Shown here piece by piece: positions 8,176 through 16,265 of a DNA stretch of 64,000 nucleotides. Every line of letters starts with the position of its first letter. Position 1 is the stretch's first letter. The position numbers and the translations under genes are program-made. The notes beneath the pieces were generated by a model. That model searched no databases and was not told the DNA's origin. It worked only from the letters and a program-made list of their open reading frames with translations. This DNA comes from Phytohabitans suffuscus (GTDB lineage: Bacteria > Actinomycetota > Actinomycetes > Mycobacteriales > Micromonosporaceae), in assembly GCF_011764565.1 (NCBI RefSeq), contig NZ_AP022871.1:8804320-8868319 (forward strand). The letters run 5' to 3'.

Positions 8176-9491
8176 GACGTCCACCGCCGCAGACCCACCG
8201 CCGCGAGCCCGGCGCCGGCGACCAGCGCGGCGGCCCCGACCGCCCGGTGCTGCCACGCCACCCGGCGGCGCACCCGCGCGTACGGGGTGTTGGAGAACGA
8301 GACCAGCTCGTACCGGGAGACGTAGCGGCCGGGCAGCGCGCGTTCGAGGGCGTGCTCGACCCGCTTGCCGAGGCGGAACACCGGCGAGGCCACCCTGTCG
8401 CGCATCTCCACGAAGTTGGCCAGGGCCATCTCCGCGATCGCCTCGGTGTCCTCGCGCCGCCGTTCGTGGAACAGCGGCAGCGCGCGGGCCCAGTCCTCGC
8501 CCGCGTCGTCCAGGCAGCGGTCCAGCTCCACCACGTCCTCCATCGCGCAGTTGGCGCCCTGGCCGTAGAACGGGACGATCGCGTGCGCCGCGTCGCCGAC
8601 CAGCCCGACCCGGCCGTGCGCGTGCCACGGGTCGCAGCGCACCGTGCCGAGCAGCCCCACCGGGTTGTGGTGGTAGTCGTCGACGAGGTTGGGCGCGAGC
8701 GGCACCAGGTCCGGGTAGTGGGTGGCGAAGTGCCGTTCGACCGCGGCCGGGCTGCTCAGCGACGCGAAGCTGCGGGTGCCGCCGTTGGGCCAGAAGAGCG
8801 TGCAGGTGAACGAGCGGTCGGGGTTGGGCAGCGCGATCATCATCGACGTGCCGCGCGGCCAGATGTGCAGCGCGCCGGGGTCGAGGGCGAAGTCGCCGCC
8901 GGCCGGCGGGATGCTCAGCTCCTTGTACCCGTAGTCGAGGAAGTCGAGCGACTCGGTGAGCCTGTCGTGGGCCAGCAGCTGGCCGCGCACCGCCGAGCCG
9001 GCCCCGTCGGCGCCGAGCACCACGTCCGCGGCCGCCTGGGCCTTGCCCTCGGCGGTCTCGAAGACCATCTCGCCGGTCCCGGGGTCCAGCCCGACCAGCT
9101 TGTGGCCGAAGGCGACCCGCACGCCGGGCGCCCGCTCGGCGGCGTCGAGCAGCGCGTTGTTGAGGGCGCCGCGGCTGATCGAGTTGATCGCCCGCTGACC
9201 GTCCACACTGTACGGCTGGAAGTCCAGCTCGCCCTCGGTCGGGTGGATCATGCGACCGCGCATCGGCAGCGCGTCGGCCATCACCTGCTCGGCGAGGCCG
9301 ATCCGGCGCAGCGCGTTGAGCCCGCGCTCGGAGAGGGCCAGGTTGATGGAGCGCCCCCGCTCCGGCCGGCTGGTGCGGGGGTCGGGGCGCCGCTCGTACA
9401 CGGTGACCCGGTGTCCGCGCCGGGCCAGGAAACACGCCAGCAGGCAGCCGCACAGGCCGGCGCCGACGACGGCCACGTTGGACTCGCTCAC
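8172..9491 (-). CDS. kmo: kynurenine 3-monooxygenase
   Basis: 439 residues, starting at the GTG at 9491 with AAGGAGGTG about 7 bases upstream, inside the end of kynU. It is an FAD-dependent aromatic hydroxylase: 'VAVVGAGLCGCLLACFLARRGH' nucleotide-binding motif at the N-terminus, 'VLGADGAGSAVR' mid-protein, and 'GRVGLVGDAAHAIVPFYGQG' for FAD ribityl binding. The KMO-specific 'SINLALSERGLNALR' is present. A C-terminal hydrophobic stretch ('AVGAAALVAGAGLAAVGL') resembles the membrane-anchoring tail seen in some KMO enzymes. It hydroxylates kynurenine to 3-hydroxykynurenine. Confidence 0.93.
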   Translation of the reverse strand: MSESNVAVVGAGLCGCLLACFLARRGHRVTVYERRPDPRTSRPERGRSINLALSERGLNALRRIGLAEQVMADALPMRGRMIHPTEGELDFQPYSVDGQRAINSISRGALNNALLDAAERAPGVRVAFGHKLVGLDPGTGEMVFETAEGKAQAAADVVLGADGAGSAVRGQLLAHDRLTESLDFLDYGYKELSIPPAGGDFALDPGALHIWPRGTSMMIALPNPDRSFTCTLFWPNGGTRSFASLSSPAAVERHFATHYPDLVPLAPNLVDDYHHNPVGLLGTVRCDPWHAHGRVGLVGDAAHAIVPFYGQGANCAMEDVVELDRCLDDAGEDWARALPLFHERRREDTEAIAEMALANFVEMRDRVASPVFRLGKRVEHALERALPGRYVSRYELVSFSNTPYARVRRRVAWQHRAVGAAALVAGAGLAAVGLRRWTS

Positions 9492-9492
9492 C

Positions 9493-10716
9493 TCACACCT
9501 CCTTGACCGTCGCGGCCAGCGCCCGGGCGGCACGCCAGCAGTCGTGGTACGTCGAGTAGAGCGGCACCGGCGCGAACCGCACGACGTCCGGCTCGCGCGC
9601 GTCCGCGACGACGCCGTGCTCGTGCCGCAGGCGGCCGGTGACCTCTCCCGCCGCGCCGTCGCCGATCCGCACGGAGAGCTGGCAGCCGTGGCGCTCCGGC
9701 TCGCGCGGCGTGACCACCGCGAGCGGCCGCCCGTCCACCACCTCGTCGAGCAGCCCGCGCAGGTACCCGGTGAGCCGCAGGCTGCGGGCGCGCAGCGCGT
9801 CCATGCCGACCCGGTCGAAGATCTCCAGCGAGGTGCGCACGGGGCCCATCGCGAAGATCGGCGGGTTCGAGATCTGCCAGGCGTCCACTGTGGCCGGTGG
9901 CCGGGCGACCGGGGTCATCTCGAAGCGGGTGGCCGGCTCGGTGCTCCACCAGCCCTCGAAGCGCGGCAGCGACCGGTCGGCCACGTGCCGCTCGTGCACG
10001 AACGCGCCGGCGAGCGCGCCGGGCCCGCCGTTGAGGTACTTGTAGGAGCACCAGGCGGCGAAGTCGACGCCCCAGTCGTGCAGGCGCAGCGGCACGTTGC
10101 CGGCGGCGTGCGCGAGGTCCCACCCGACCACCGCGCCGGCGGCCTGTCCGGCCCGGGTGACGCCGGGGACGTCCATCAGCTCGCCGGTGAGGTAGTTGAC
10201 GCCGCCGAGCAGCACCAGCGCGACCCGGTCGCCGTGCTCGCGCAGGTACGCCAGGACCTCGTCGCCGCCGGCCAGGCGTACCACGGTGGTGTCGGGGTCG
10301 AGGCCGTGGAAGCGGGCCTGGCTGCGGACCGCGTAGCTGTCGGACGGGAAGGCTGTGTCTTCGATCAGGATCCGGGTGCGCCGGCCGGCCGGGCGGTAGA
10401 AGGAGACCATCAGCAGGTGGAGGTTGACGGTCAGCGAGTTCATCACGACCGCCTCGCTGGGCAGCGCGCCGACGAGCCGGGCGGCCCGCTCGGTCAGCAG
10501 CTCGTGGTAGGGCAGCCACGGCCGGCCGGCCTCCAGGTGCCCCTCGACGCCGAGCCGGGCCCAGTCGTCCAGGTCGGCCATCAGCTCGGGCACCGTCGCC
10601 CTGGGCTGCAGGCCCAGCGAGTTGCCCGCCAGGTAGGCGACACCCGGCGGGATGTGGAACAGGTCGCGGTGTCCGGGGTCGGCCTCGTCGCGGCGGAGGG
10701 CGTCGTGTTCGCTCAT
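9493..10716 (-). CDS. kynU: kynureninase
   Basis: 407 residues. A PLP-dependent fold-type I enzyme that splits (3-hydroxy)kynurenine to (3-hydroxy)anthranilate and alanine. The PLP lysine is Lys226 in 'WCSYKYLNGGPG'; 'VVGWDLAHAAGNVPL' holds the PLP aspartate, and 'ISNPPIFAMGP' is also family-typical. ATG start; the stop of kynA lies 11 bases downstream of this start, so the two reading frames do not overlap but are tightly spaced. With kmo upstream of its substrate step, the operon makes 3-hydroxyanthranilate. Confidence 0.94.
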   Translation of the reverse strand: MSEHDALRRDEADPGHRDLFHIPPGVAYLAGNSLGLQPRATVPELMADLDDWARLGVEGHLEAGRPWLPYHELLTERAARLVGALPSEAVVMNSLTVNLHLLMVSFYRPAGRRTRILIEDTAFPSDSYAVRSQARFHGLDPDTTVVRLAGGDEVLAYLREHGDRVALVLLGGVNYLTGELMDVPGVTRAGQAAGAVVGWDLAHAAGNVPLRLHDWGVDFAAWCSYKYLNGGPGALAGAFVHERHVADRSLPRFEGWWSTEPATRFEMTPVARPPATVDAWQISNPPIFAMGPVRTSLEIFDRVGMDALRARSLRLTGYLRGLLDEVVDGRPLAVVTPREPERHGCQLSVRIGDGAAGEVTGRLRHEHGVVADAREPDVVRFAPVPLYSTYHDCWRAARALAATVKEV

Positions 10717-10726
10717 GCGGCCCGCC

Positions 10727-11563
10727 TCACATGTGGGTCCGGGCCGACCATAGCTCGGGGAAGACCGGCCGGGCCATGCTGCGGCGCAGCCAGCTGGCGC
10801 CCGACGAGCCGGCGGTGCCCGGCTTGTCGCCCAGCGTCCGCAGCACCGCCTTGAGGTGCAGGTACCGCCAGTCGCTGAACTGCTCGCCGACCTCGGTGAG
10901 CGCCTCGGCGAGCAGCCAGAGGTCGTTGCCGGGGTTGGGCTCGGCGTAGACGCGCACCCAGGCGTCCTCGACCGCCGGGTCGGGCTCGTGGTCGCGGGTG
11001 CGGTCGCGCTCGAGCACCTCGGCCGGGATGTCGTTGCCGCGCCGGGCCAGCAGCGCGACCACCTCGTCCCACAGGCTCGGCTCGCGGATGTCGCGGGTCA
11101 GCTGCGCGTAGACGGCGCGCTGCCGGCGGAACGGGCGGATCAGCGTCTCGCTCTTGAGGCCGAGCGCGAACTCCATGTGCCGGTACATCGCCGACTGGAA
11201 GCCGGACGCCTCGCCGAGCTGGCCCCGGAAGCGGTTGAAGTCGGCCGGTGACATCCACCGCAGGGTCCGCCAGGAGGCGTTGAGCCCTTCCAGGTGCAGG
11301 CCCGCCCGGCGCAGCGGCTCCAGCGCACCCCACACCTCGTCGTCGCGGACCAGCCGCTGCGCCTCGCGCAGCTCGAAGCGGATCAGGCCGAAGTACAGCT
11401 CCATGATCTGGCTGACCACGAGGAACGACATCTCGCCGGCGTCGTCGCTGATGGTCCGCTGGAGCGTGTGCAGGGTGCTGGCGTGCACGTACTCGTCGTA
11501 CGGCGCGCTCTGCGCGAACTGGATCTGGTCGTCCTCCTGGACGGCCACGGGTGCCGCTGCCAC
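10727..11563 (-). CDS. kynA: tryptophan 2,3-dioxygenase
   Basis: 278 residues, heme-dependent. It opens the indole ring of tryptophan to N-formylkynurenine and is the first operon gene. The GTG start at 11563 has GGAGG about 9 bases upstream. Family motifs visible: 'MELYFGLIRFELREAQ', 'FRGQLGEASGFQS', 'MEFALGLK' and the C-terminal 'GTAGSSGASWL' that closes the active site (commonly GTGGSSG). No formamidase gene is part of this transcript, so the formyl group must be removed by another gene product. Confidence 0.94.
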   Translation of the reverse strand: MAAAPVAVQEDDQIQFAQSAPYDEYVHASTLHTLQRTISDDAGEMSFLVVSQIMELYFGLIRFELREAQRLVRDDEVWGALEPLRRAGLHLEGLNASWRTLRWMSPADFNRFRGQLGEASGFQSAMYRHMEFALGLKSETLIRPFRRQRAVYAQLTRDIREPSLWDEVVALLARRGNDIPAEVLERDRTRDHEPDPAVEDAWVRVYAEPNPGNDLWLLAEALTEVGEQFSDWRYLHLKAVLRTLGDKPGTAGSSGASWLRRSMARPVFPELWSARTHM

Positions 11564-11731
11564 GCAAGATCACCTCCAACCACCAGGATCGCCGGTGGAA
11601 GGCCGGTGGTGAATGGCGGATCGACGGGTCCGCGGCGGCGGTACCGGCAGAGCCCGCGGTGGAACGGGCCGGTGACTTAACGAACGGAAAGTGCGCCGGT
11701 TCTGTCCATCGGTGTCTGATTCTGGCGGTGT

Positions 11732-11762
11732 CCTGATCAGGCCAAGTTCGATAGGATCGAAC
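11732..11762. promoter_or_regulatory. operator candidates between kynA and its divergent regulator
   Basis: A perfect inverted repeat GTTCGA-tagga-TCGAAC lies at 11746-11762, and the 10-bp palindrome CCTGATCAGG at 11732-11741 touches it closely. They are 50-80 bases before the TTG start of the XRE-cupin regulator and about 170-200 bases from kynA. A regulator dimer binding here could control itself and, with looping or a distal promoter, the kynurenine operon. Confidence 0.5.
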
Positions 11763-11811
11763 AGACTCGCGCGGGCCGGACCCTCCCCCGCGCAGCACCT
11801 CGGGAGGATCG

Positions 11812-12429
11812 TTGCGCACCTCGGCAGCCCGCGAGCAGAAGACAGATTCCCGCCAGGACCAGGTCGGCGCGCGGATGCGGCGGTTCCGCACGGAGCGCGG
11901 CCTGACCCTGCGCGGGCTGGCCGCCCGGGCCGGGCTCTCGATCGGCTTTCTGTCCCAGGTGGAGCGGGGCGTCTCCTCGATCGGGCTGACCGCGCTCAAC
12001 AGCGTCGCCGCGGCCCTCGACCGGCCGGTCGCCGAGTTCTTCGCCGAGGGCGACGAGGCCGCCTCCGACGGCGAGGCCGCCGCGCTGCCCAGCCACTTCA
12101 CGCTGACCCGGGCGCAGAGCGGCGCGACGCAGTACGTGTCCGGCCAGGTCACCTACCGGATGCTGTCCGACCGCGGGCCCAACCTGGTGCTCGAGCCGAT
12201 GGTGGTGCACATCGCGCCGGGCGGCCGCCGCGAGGAGGCGTACGCGCACGCCGGCGAGGAGTTCGCCTACGTGGTGACCGGCGAGCTGCTCTACGAGGTC
12301 GACGGCGTCGAGCACCGACTGCGGCCCGGCGACAGCGTGCACCTGCGCTCCAGCGTGCCGCACAACATGTACAACGACACCGACGAGGTGACCACGGTCG
12401 TCTCGGTGGTCACCCCACGGCTGTTCTAG
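11812..12429 (+). CDS. XRE-family transcriptional regulator with C-terminal cupin
   Basis: 205 residues from the TTG at 11812, preceded by GGGAGG at 4-base spacing; no better start exists downstream before the helix-turn-helix. Residues ~20-75 form an XRE HTH ('LTLRGLAARAGLSIGFLSQVERG'). Residues ~130-205 form a cupin_2 sensor domain with 'HAGEEFAYVVTGEL' and 'LRPGDSVHL'. Such proteins sense small ligands and regulate adjacent catabolic operons. It is divergent from kynA, which suggests control of the kynurenine operon by a pathway intermediate. It ends only 15 bases before the opposing operon's last stop. Confidence 0.85.
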   Translation: MRTSAAREQKTDSRQDQVGARMRRFRTERGLTLRGLAARAGLSIGFLSQVERGVSSIGLTALNSVAAALDRPVAEFFAEGDEAASDGEAAALPSHFTLTRAQSGATQYVSGQVTYRMLSDRGPNLVLEPMVVHIAPGGRREEAYAHAGEEFAYVVTGELLYEVDGVEHRLRPGDSVHLRSSVPHNMYNDTDEVTTVVSVVTPRLF

Positions 12430-12444
12430 CGGCCTTGTTCACTG

Positions 12445-13536
12445 TCACGTAACTTTTAGCGCGACCGCCAGCGCCTCGGCGGTGGTCTGCCACAGCGGTG
12501 CCGCCGGGTCGATGACCGCGAAGTGGTCGCCGGGCTCCTCGATGTAGCGCACGTCGTCGCCGGCGGCGCGGGCCGCGGCCACGTACCGCCGGTTGAAGTC
12601 GATCAGGTCGAGGTCGTCGCCGGCGCCCGTCACCACGAGCTGCGGCACCCCGACCGGCACCCGGGCCATCGGGTCGGAGGCCGCGTAGACCTCGGGTACC
12701 TCGTAGCGCGGCCCGCCCAGCGCGGCGGTGACCGCGCCGGTGCCGATCCCCCGCCCGTCGCCGCCGGCGAGGTCGAGCACCCCGGCCAGCGGCACCGCGA
12801 GCGCGACCCGCCCGTGGTCGGCGGCGACCCGCAGCGCGAGCTGCCCGCCGGCCGAGTGCCCGAGCACCGCGATCCGGTCCAGGTCCAGCGAGGAGGCGCC
12901 GGCCACATCGGACAGTGCGGCGAGGCCGGCCGCGACGTCGCTGACGGTGGCCGTCCAGCCGTGGCGGTCCGGCCGGCGGTACTCCAGGTTCCAGGCCGCG
13001 AAGCCGCGCGCGGCCAGGTCGGCGGCGAGCGCGTCCATCAGGTCGGCGGCCCAGACCGAGCGCCAGAAGCCGCCGTGCAGCAGGACCGCGACCGGCGCCG
13101 GCTGGTCGGCACCGGGCGGCAGGCGAAGCTCGCCGTACTGCTCGGGTCCCGGCCCGTACGCGATCCGGGTGGCCGGGTGGCGCAGCCGCAGCACCGCGTG
13201 CCGGATCGCCCAGACCAGGCCCCAGACGCCGCGGCCGTACAGGTGGGCGGCGCCGGGCGCGACCGCCGCCGGGCCGGTCACCTCGATGTCGTACCAGACG
13301 GTGGCCGCCGCGTGCGGGCCGGCGAGCGTCATCAGCGCCCGGACCTCCGCGCCTGGCCCGGGCAGCACGACGGTCGCGACGCCGGGGGCCAGCAGCTCCC
13401 GCACCGCCGCCGCGCTGTCCACGATGGACACCTCGCCCTCGGCGCCGAGCCGCGCCAGCTCGGCCCGCGCCACCGTCGTGAGCAGGTCGTGGTCGGCCCG
13501 GACACCGGCCGCCACGACCACCCGCGCGCCGTTCAT
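12445..13536 (-). CDS. alpha/beta hydrolase, candidate formylkynurenine formamidase, with an extra N-terminal domain
   Basis: 363 residues from the ATG at 13536, which overlaps the stop of the flavin oxidoreductase. The C-terminal ~230 residues are an alpha/beta hydrolase: oxyanion motif HGGFW, nucleophile elbow 'GHSAGGQLA', and a late His in 'EEPGDHFAV'. The HGGFW/GHSAGG pair and short lid are like the arylformamidase (AFMID/KynB-type) esterase family. The first ~125 residues ('VVVAAGVRADHDLL' to 'GRGVWGLVWAIRHAVLRLRHP') weakly resemble a type II 3-dehydroquinase fold but lack its catalytic Tyr/His; this is a tentative reading. The adjacent kynurenine operon has no formamidase, so this enzyme could fill that gap. 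Alternative: an esterase or amidase acting in the hydantoinase-type operon to which it belongs. Confidence 0.65.
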   Translation of the reverse strand: MNGARVVVAAGVRADHDLLTTVARAELARLGAEGEVSIVDSAAAVRELLAPGVATVVLPGPGAEVRALMTLAGPHAAATVWYDIEVTGPAAVAPGAAHLYGRGVWGLVWAIRHAVLRLRHPATRIAYGPGPEQYGELRLPPGADQPAPVAVLLHGGFWRSVWAADLMDALAADLAARGFAAWNLEYRRPDRHGWTATVSDVAAGLAALSDVAGASSLDLDRIAVLGHSAGGQLALRVAADHGRVALAVPLAGVLDLAGGDGRGIGTGAVTAALGGPRYEVPEVYAASDPMARVPVGVPQLVVTGAGDDLDLIDFNRRYVAAARAAGDDVRYIEEPGDHFAVIDPAAPLWQTTAEALAVALKVT

Positions 13537-14555
13537 GCCCTCACTCCCACCGGTTCGCGCCGCAGCAGCGGCAGGACGGCGGTGCCGAGCAGGTCGACGC
13601 CGCCCTCGTCGGTCAGGCCGTGCGGGGTGCCGAACTCGACCCGCCGCACGCCCGCGTCGATCAGTGCCTGCGCCCGCCGCGCCACCTGCTCCGGCGTGCC
13701 GGCGAACGCGAACATGTCGAGCACGTCGTCCGGGATCAGCCGCCCGGCCGCCGCGTGCTCGCCGGCGTCGACGAGCGCGGTGACCCGGGCGACGAGGTCG
13801 GCCGGTACGCCGGCGGTGGGGTCCAGGCCGGCGACGACGGCCAGGTACATCGCGACCTCGGTACGGGCGCGCGCCCGGGCGGCCGCCCCGTCCCGGTCGA
13901 CGACGGTGACCGCGCCGAGCACGATGCCGATCTCGTCGACCGGCCGGCCCGCGCGCTCGGCGCCGGCCCGCAGGCGTTCGCGGACCACCGGGACCATCGC
14001 CGGGTTGGCGCTGCCGCCCACCTTGATCTCGGCGGCGAGCTCGCCGGCCAGTGCGGCGCCCCGCGCTCCCCAGGCGCCGAGCAGCAGCGGCGGGTCGGGC
14101 CGGTGGACGCGGTAGCGCGGCGCCGTGCCGGGCGCGAGCGTGAAGACCTCGCCGGCGTACCCGCCTGAGTCGCCGCTCAGCAGCCGGTAGACCACCTCGG
14201 CGCACTCGCGCAGGGCGGTGAGCGGTCGCGGCTGGGCGATGCCGACCGCGCCGAGCCAGGTGCCGCGGGCGAGCCCGAGGTAGGCCCGGCCGCCGGAGGC
14301 GAGGTCGAGGGCGGCGACCTGGCCGGCGATCTCGTACGGCGCCATCGAGTACGGGTTGAGGCAGGCCGGGCCGAGCCGCACCCGCCCGGTCGCGGCGGCC
14401 ATCTCCAGCAGCGGGAAGATCGGCGGCTGGTACATCAGGTCGCCGAAGACCGTCAGCACGTCGAAGCCGCACTCCTCGGCGCGGCGGGCCAGCCGGGCGT
14501 ACGCGCCGGCCGGCTTGTCGCTCTGCAGCCCGAGGCCGATCTCCACCCGGCTCAT
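13533..14555 (-). CDS. LLM-class (luciferase-like) flavin-dependent oxidoreductase
   Basis: 340 residues, ATG at 14555 in an ATGA overlap with the gene before. Typical luciferase-like monooxygenase features: 'RAEECGFDVLTVFGDL' at the N-terminus, 'GRVRLGPACLNPYSM', 'YLGLARGTWLGAVGI', and the C-terminal 'FAFAGTPEQVARRAQALIDAGVRRVEFGTPHG'. Members are FMN or F420 dependent oxidoreductases; the 'LGLARGTW' region and ~340-residue length resemble F420-dependent methylenetetrahydromethanopterin-reductase-like forms. The substrate is unknown. It lies in the transporter-HyuAB operon, suggesting oxidation or reduction of an imported cyclic compound. Confidence 0.75.
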   Translation of the reverse strand: MSRVEIGLGLQSDKPAGAYARLARRAEECGFDVLTVFGDLMYQPPIFPLLEMAAATGRVRLGPACLNPYSMAPYEIAGQVAALDLASGGRAYLGLARGTWLGAVGIAQPRPLTALRECAEVVYRLLSGDSGGYAGEVFTLAPGTAPRYRVHRPDPPLLLGAWGARGAALAGELAAEIKVGGSANPAMVPVVRERLRAGAERAGRPVDEIGIVLGAVTVVDRDGAAARARARTEVAMYLAVVAGLDPTAGVPADLVARVTALVDAGEHAAAGRLIPDDVLDMFAFAGTPEQVARRAQALIDAGVRRVEFGTPHGLTDEGGVDLLGTAVLPLLRREPVGVRA

Positions 14556-14866
14556 GTCAGGTCCGACGAGTTCATCCGCCGCCTGCCGGTGCGCTCCACG
14601 CGCATCACGAGCCGCTCCTCCGGGTCGGGGCAGGCGAACAGCGAGTCCTGGGCGAGCCAGTCGCCGGGCGGCACGTCGCGCTGCTTGGCGGCCAGAAACG
14701 GCAGCACGGCGGCGAGCGCGTACACGCAGAAGTGCCTGCCCTCGGGGATCTTCAGGTGGGCGCTGTGGGTCAGGTCGAAGTGGTCGCCGACCTCCATGCC
14801 GCAGACCGACCGCCCCTCGATCCGGTCCACGCACACGCGCAGGTCGTAGATCTCCATGTCAGTCAC
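14552..14866 (-). CDS. TIGR04076-like small conserved protein
   Basis: 104 residues from the GTG at 14866 (GTGA overlap with the reductase stop; GGAAGGGGAG lies just upstream). An ATG at 14857 is an alternative. The sequence 'YDLRVCVDRIEG', 'CGMEVGDHFDL' and 'CVYALAAVLPFLAAKQRD' matches the pattern of TIGR04076, small proteins of unknown function that often lie with oxidoreductases in catabolic operons. It ends in ATGA overlap with the LLM oxidoreductase, so they are co-translated. No function is assigned. Confidence 0.65.
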   Translation of the reverse strand: MTDMEIYDLRVCVDRIEGRSVCGMEVGDHFDLTHSAHLKIPEGRHFCVYALAAVLPFLAAKQRDVPPGDWLAQDSLFACPDPEERLVMRVERTGRRRMNSSDLT

Positions 14867-15858
14867 GGCACTCCCCTTCCGACGCGGACAACGATCTTGC
14901 CGGTGGTACGCCGGGCAGCCAGGTCGGCGAGCGCGGCCGGTGCGTCGTCCAGAGTGGAGGTACGGCTCACCGGCGGGCGCACCGCGCCGGCGGCGCAGAG
15001 CGCGAACAGCTCCGCGTAGACCTCCCGCACCCGCTCCGGGCGGCGCCACGGATAGGCCGACCCCCACGACAGCCCGATCAGCGTGGCGTTGGCGGCGACC
15101 AGCGCCATCGGGTCGACCGGCGGTGGCGGGCCGCCGGCCGCGCCGATCGCCACGATCCGGCCCTCGAAGTCCAGACAGGACAGTGAGCGGGTGAACACGT
15201 CGCCGCCGACCGGGTCGAGCACCACGTCGACCGCGCCGGCGGCGTCCCGTACCGCTGTCACGAAGTCCTCCGCCCGGTAGTCGACGGCGAGGGCCGCGCC
15301 GTTGTCGCGGCAGACGGCCAGCTTCTCCGGGCCGCCCGCGGTGCAGATCACCCGGGCGCCGCGGGCCACCGCGAGCTGCGTGGCGGCGATGCCGACGCCG
15401 CCGGCTCCGGCGTGCACCAGCACCGTCTGGCCGGCGCCGGCACCGGCCCGCTCCAGGGCCCACCAGGCCGTCTGGTACGTGACCGGGAGCGCCGCCGCGA
15501 GCACCGGGTCGAACCCGTCCGGCAGCGGGGTGGCGAGCGCGGCGTCCAGCGTGACGGTCTGGCCGAGCGCGCCGTGCGGCAGCGCCGGGCAGGCGACCAC
15601 CTCCACATCGGACAGGTGCTCGGCGCCCGGCCCGGCCGCGACCACGCGGCCGGCGACCTCGACGCCCGGCGTCATCGGGGGTTCCGGGCGCACCGGGTAC
15701 GTGCCGCGGCAGAGCATCACGTCGAGGAAGTTGAGGCCGACCGCGTGCACGGCCACGGTGACCTGGCCGGGTCCGGGCGGCGGGTCGTCGGGCACCTCGG
15801 CGACGGCGAGCACGCCGGCGGGCTCGCCGTGCCGGTACGCGAGGAGGCGGCGGATCAC
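14863..15858 (-). CDS. zinc-type alcohol dehydrogenase / quinone oxidoreductase family protein
   Basis: 331 residues from the GTG at 15858, overlapping the previous stop as GTGA. A medium-chain dehydrogenase/reductase: GroES-like N-terminal half ('GLNFLDVMLCRGTYP', 'TPGVEVAGRVVAAG') and a Rossmann domain with 'VLVHAGAGGVGIAATQLA', typical of NADPH:quinone oxidoreductases. Structural zinc cysteines are not seen, which fits the QOR branch. It is probably cytosolic and reduces an alpha,beta-unsaturated carbonyl or quinone; the substrate is not deducible. It is part of the same coupled operon. Confidence 0.8.
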   Translation of the reverse strand: MIRRLLAYRHGEPAGVLAVAEVPDDPPPGPGQVTVAVHAVGLNFLDVMLCRGTYPVRPEPPMTPGVEVAGRVVAAGPGAEHLSDVEVVACPALPHGALGQTVTLDAALATPLPDGFDPVLAAALPVTYQTAWWALERAGAGAGQTVLVHAGAGGVGIAATQLAVARGARVICTAGGPEKLAVCRDNGAALAVDYRAEDFVTAVRDAAGAVDVVLDPVGGDVFTRSLSCLDFEGRIVAIGAAGGPPPPVDPMALVAANATLIGLSWGSAYPWRRPERVREVYAELFALCAAGAVRPPVSRTSTLDDAPAALADLAARRTTGKIVVRVGRGVP

Positions 15859-16265
15859 GAGCGCTCCCCGACCGACACCCGCTCGGAGTGGTGGTGCACG
15901 ATCAGCCACCGGCCGCCGTCGCGGCGCAGCACGTCGGTGACCCGGGACTCCTCGGCGTGCGCCGATCCCGCCGGCACGGCGACCAGCACGTAGCGGGCGG
16001 CCGCGGTGTCGTTCCAGACGTCGACGCGCAGGGCGGTGGCGTCGAGCCGGTCCAGCGCCGGCCGCTGCCCGGCGGCGTCCCGCCCGTCCCGGTACGCGTC
16101 CAGCTCGGCGCGGCTGCGCAGCGGCCCCGGCAGGTGGGTCTCCCAGGTGGTGACCTCCGGGTGCAGGTGGCTGTCGAAGCGGGCGCGGTCGCCGGCCAGG
16201 AACGCGTCGTACATGTCCGCGATGCCGGCCGCGATCCGGTCGGCGTCGGTGCTCCGCGCTGTCAC
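15855..16265 (-). CDS. SnoaL/NTF2-like protein
   Basis: 136 residues from the GTG at 16265 (GTGA overlap with the amidohydrolase stop). An ATG at 16277 is an alternative start. The pattern 'ADMYDAFLAGDRARFDSHLHPEVTTWETHLPGPLRSRAELDAYRD' followed by 'RYVLVAVPAGSAHAEESRVTDVLRRDGGRWLIVHHHSE' is a cone-shaped NTF2-like fold (DUF4440/SnoaL_3 type). Members act as small isomerases, cyclases or ligand-binding subunits. Within this operon it may act on the compound released by HyuAB or the amidohydrolase. Function is otherwise unknown. Confidence 0.7.
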   Translation of the reverse strand: MTARSTDADRIAAGIADMYDAFLAGDRARFDSHLHPEVTTWETHLPGPLRSRAELDAYRDGRDAAGQRPALDRLDATALRVDVWNDTAAARYVLVAVPAGSAHAEESRVTDVLRRDGGRWLIVHHHSERVSVGERS

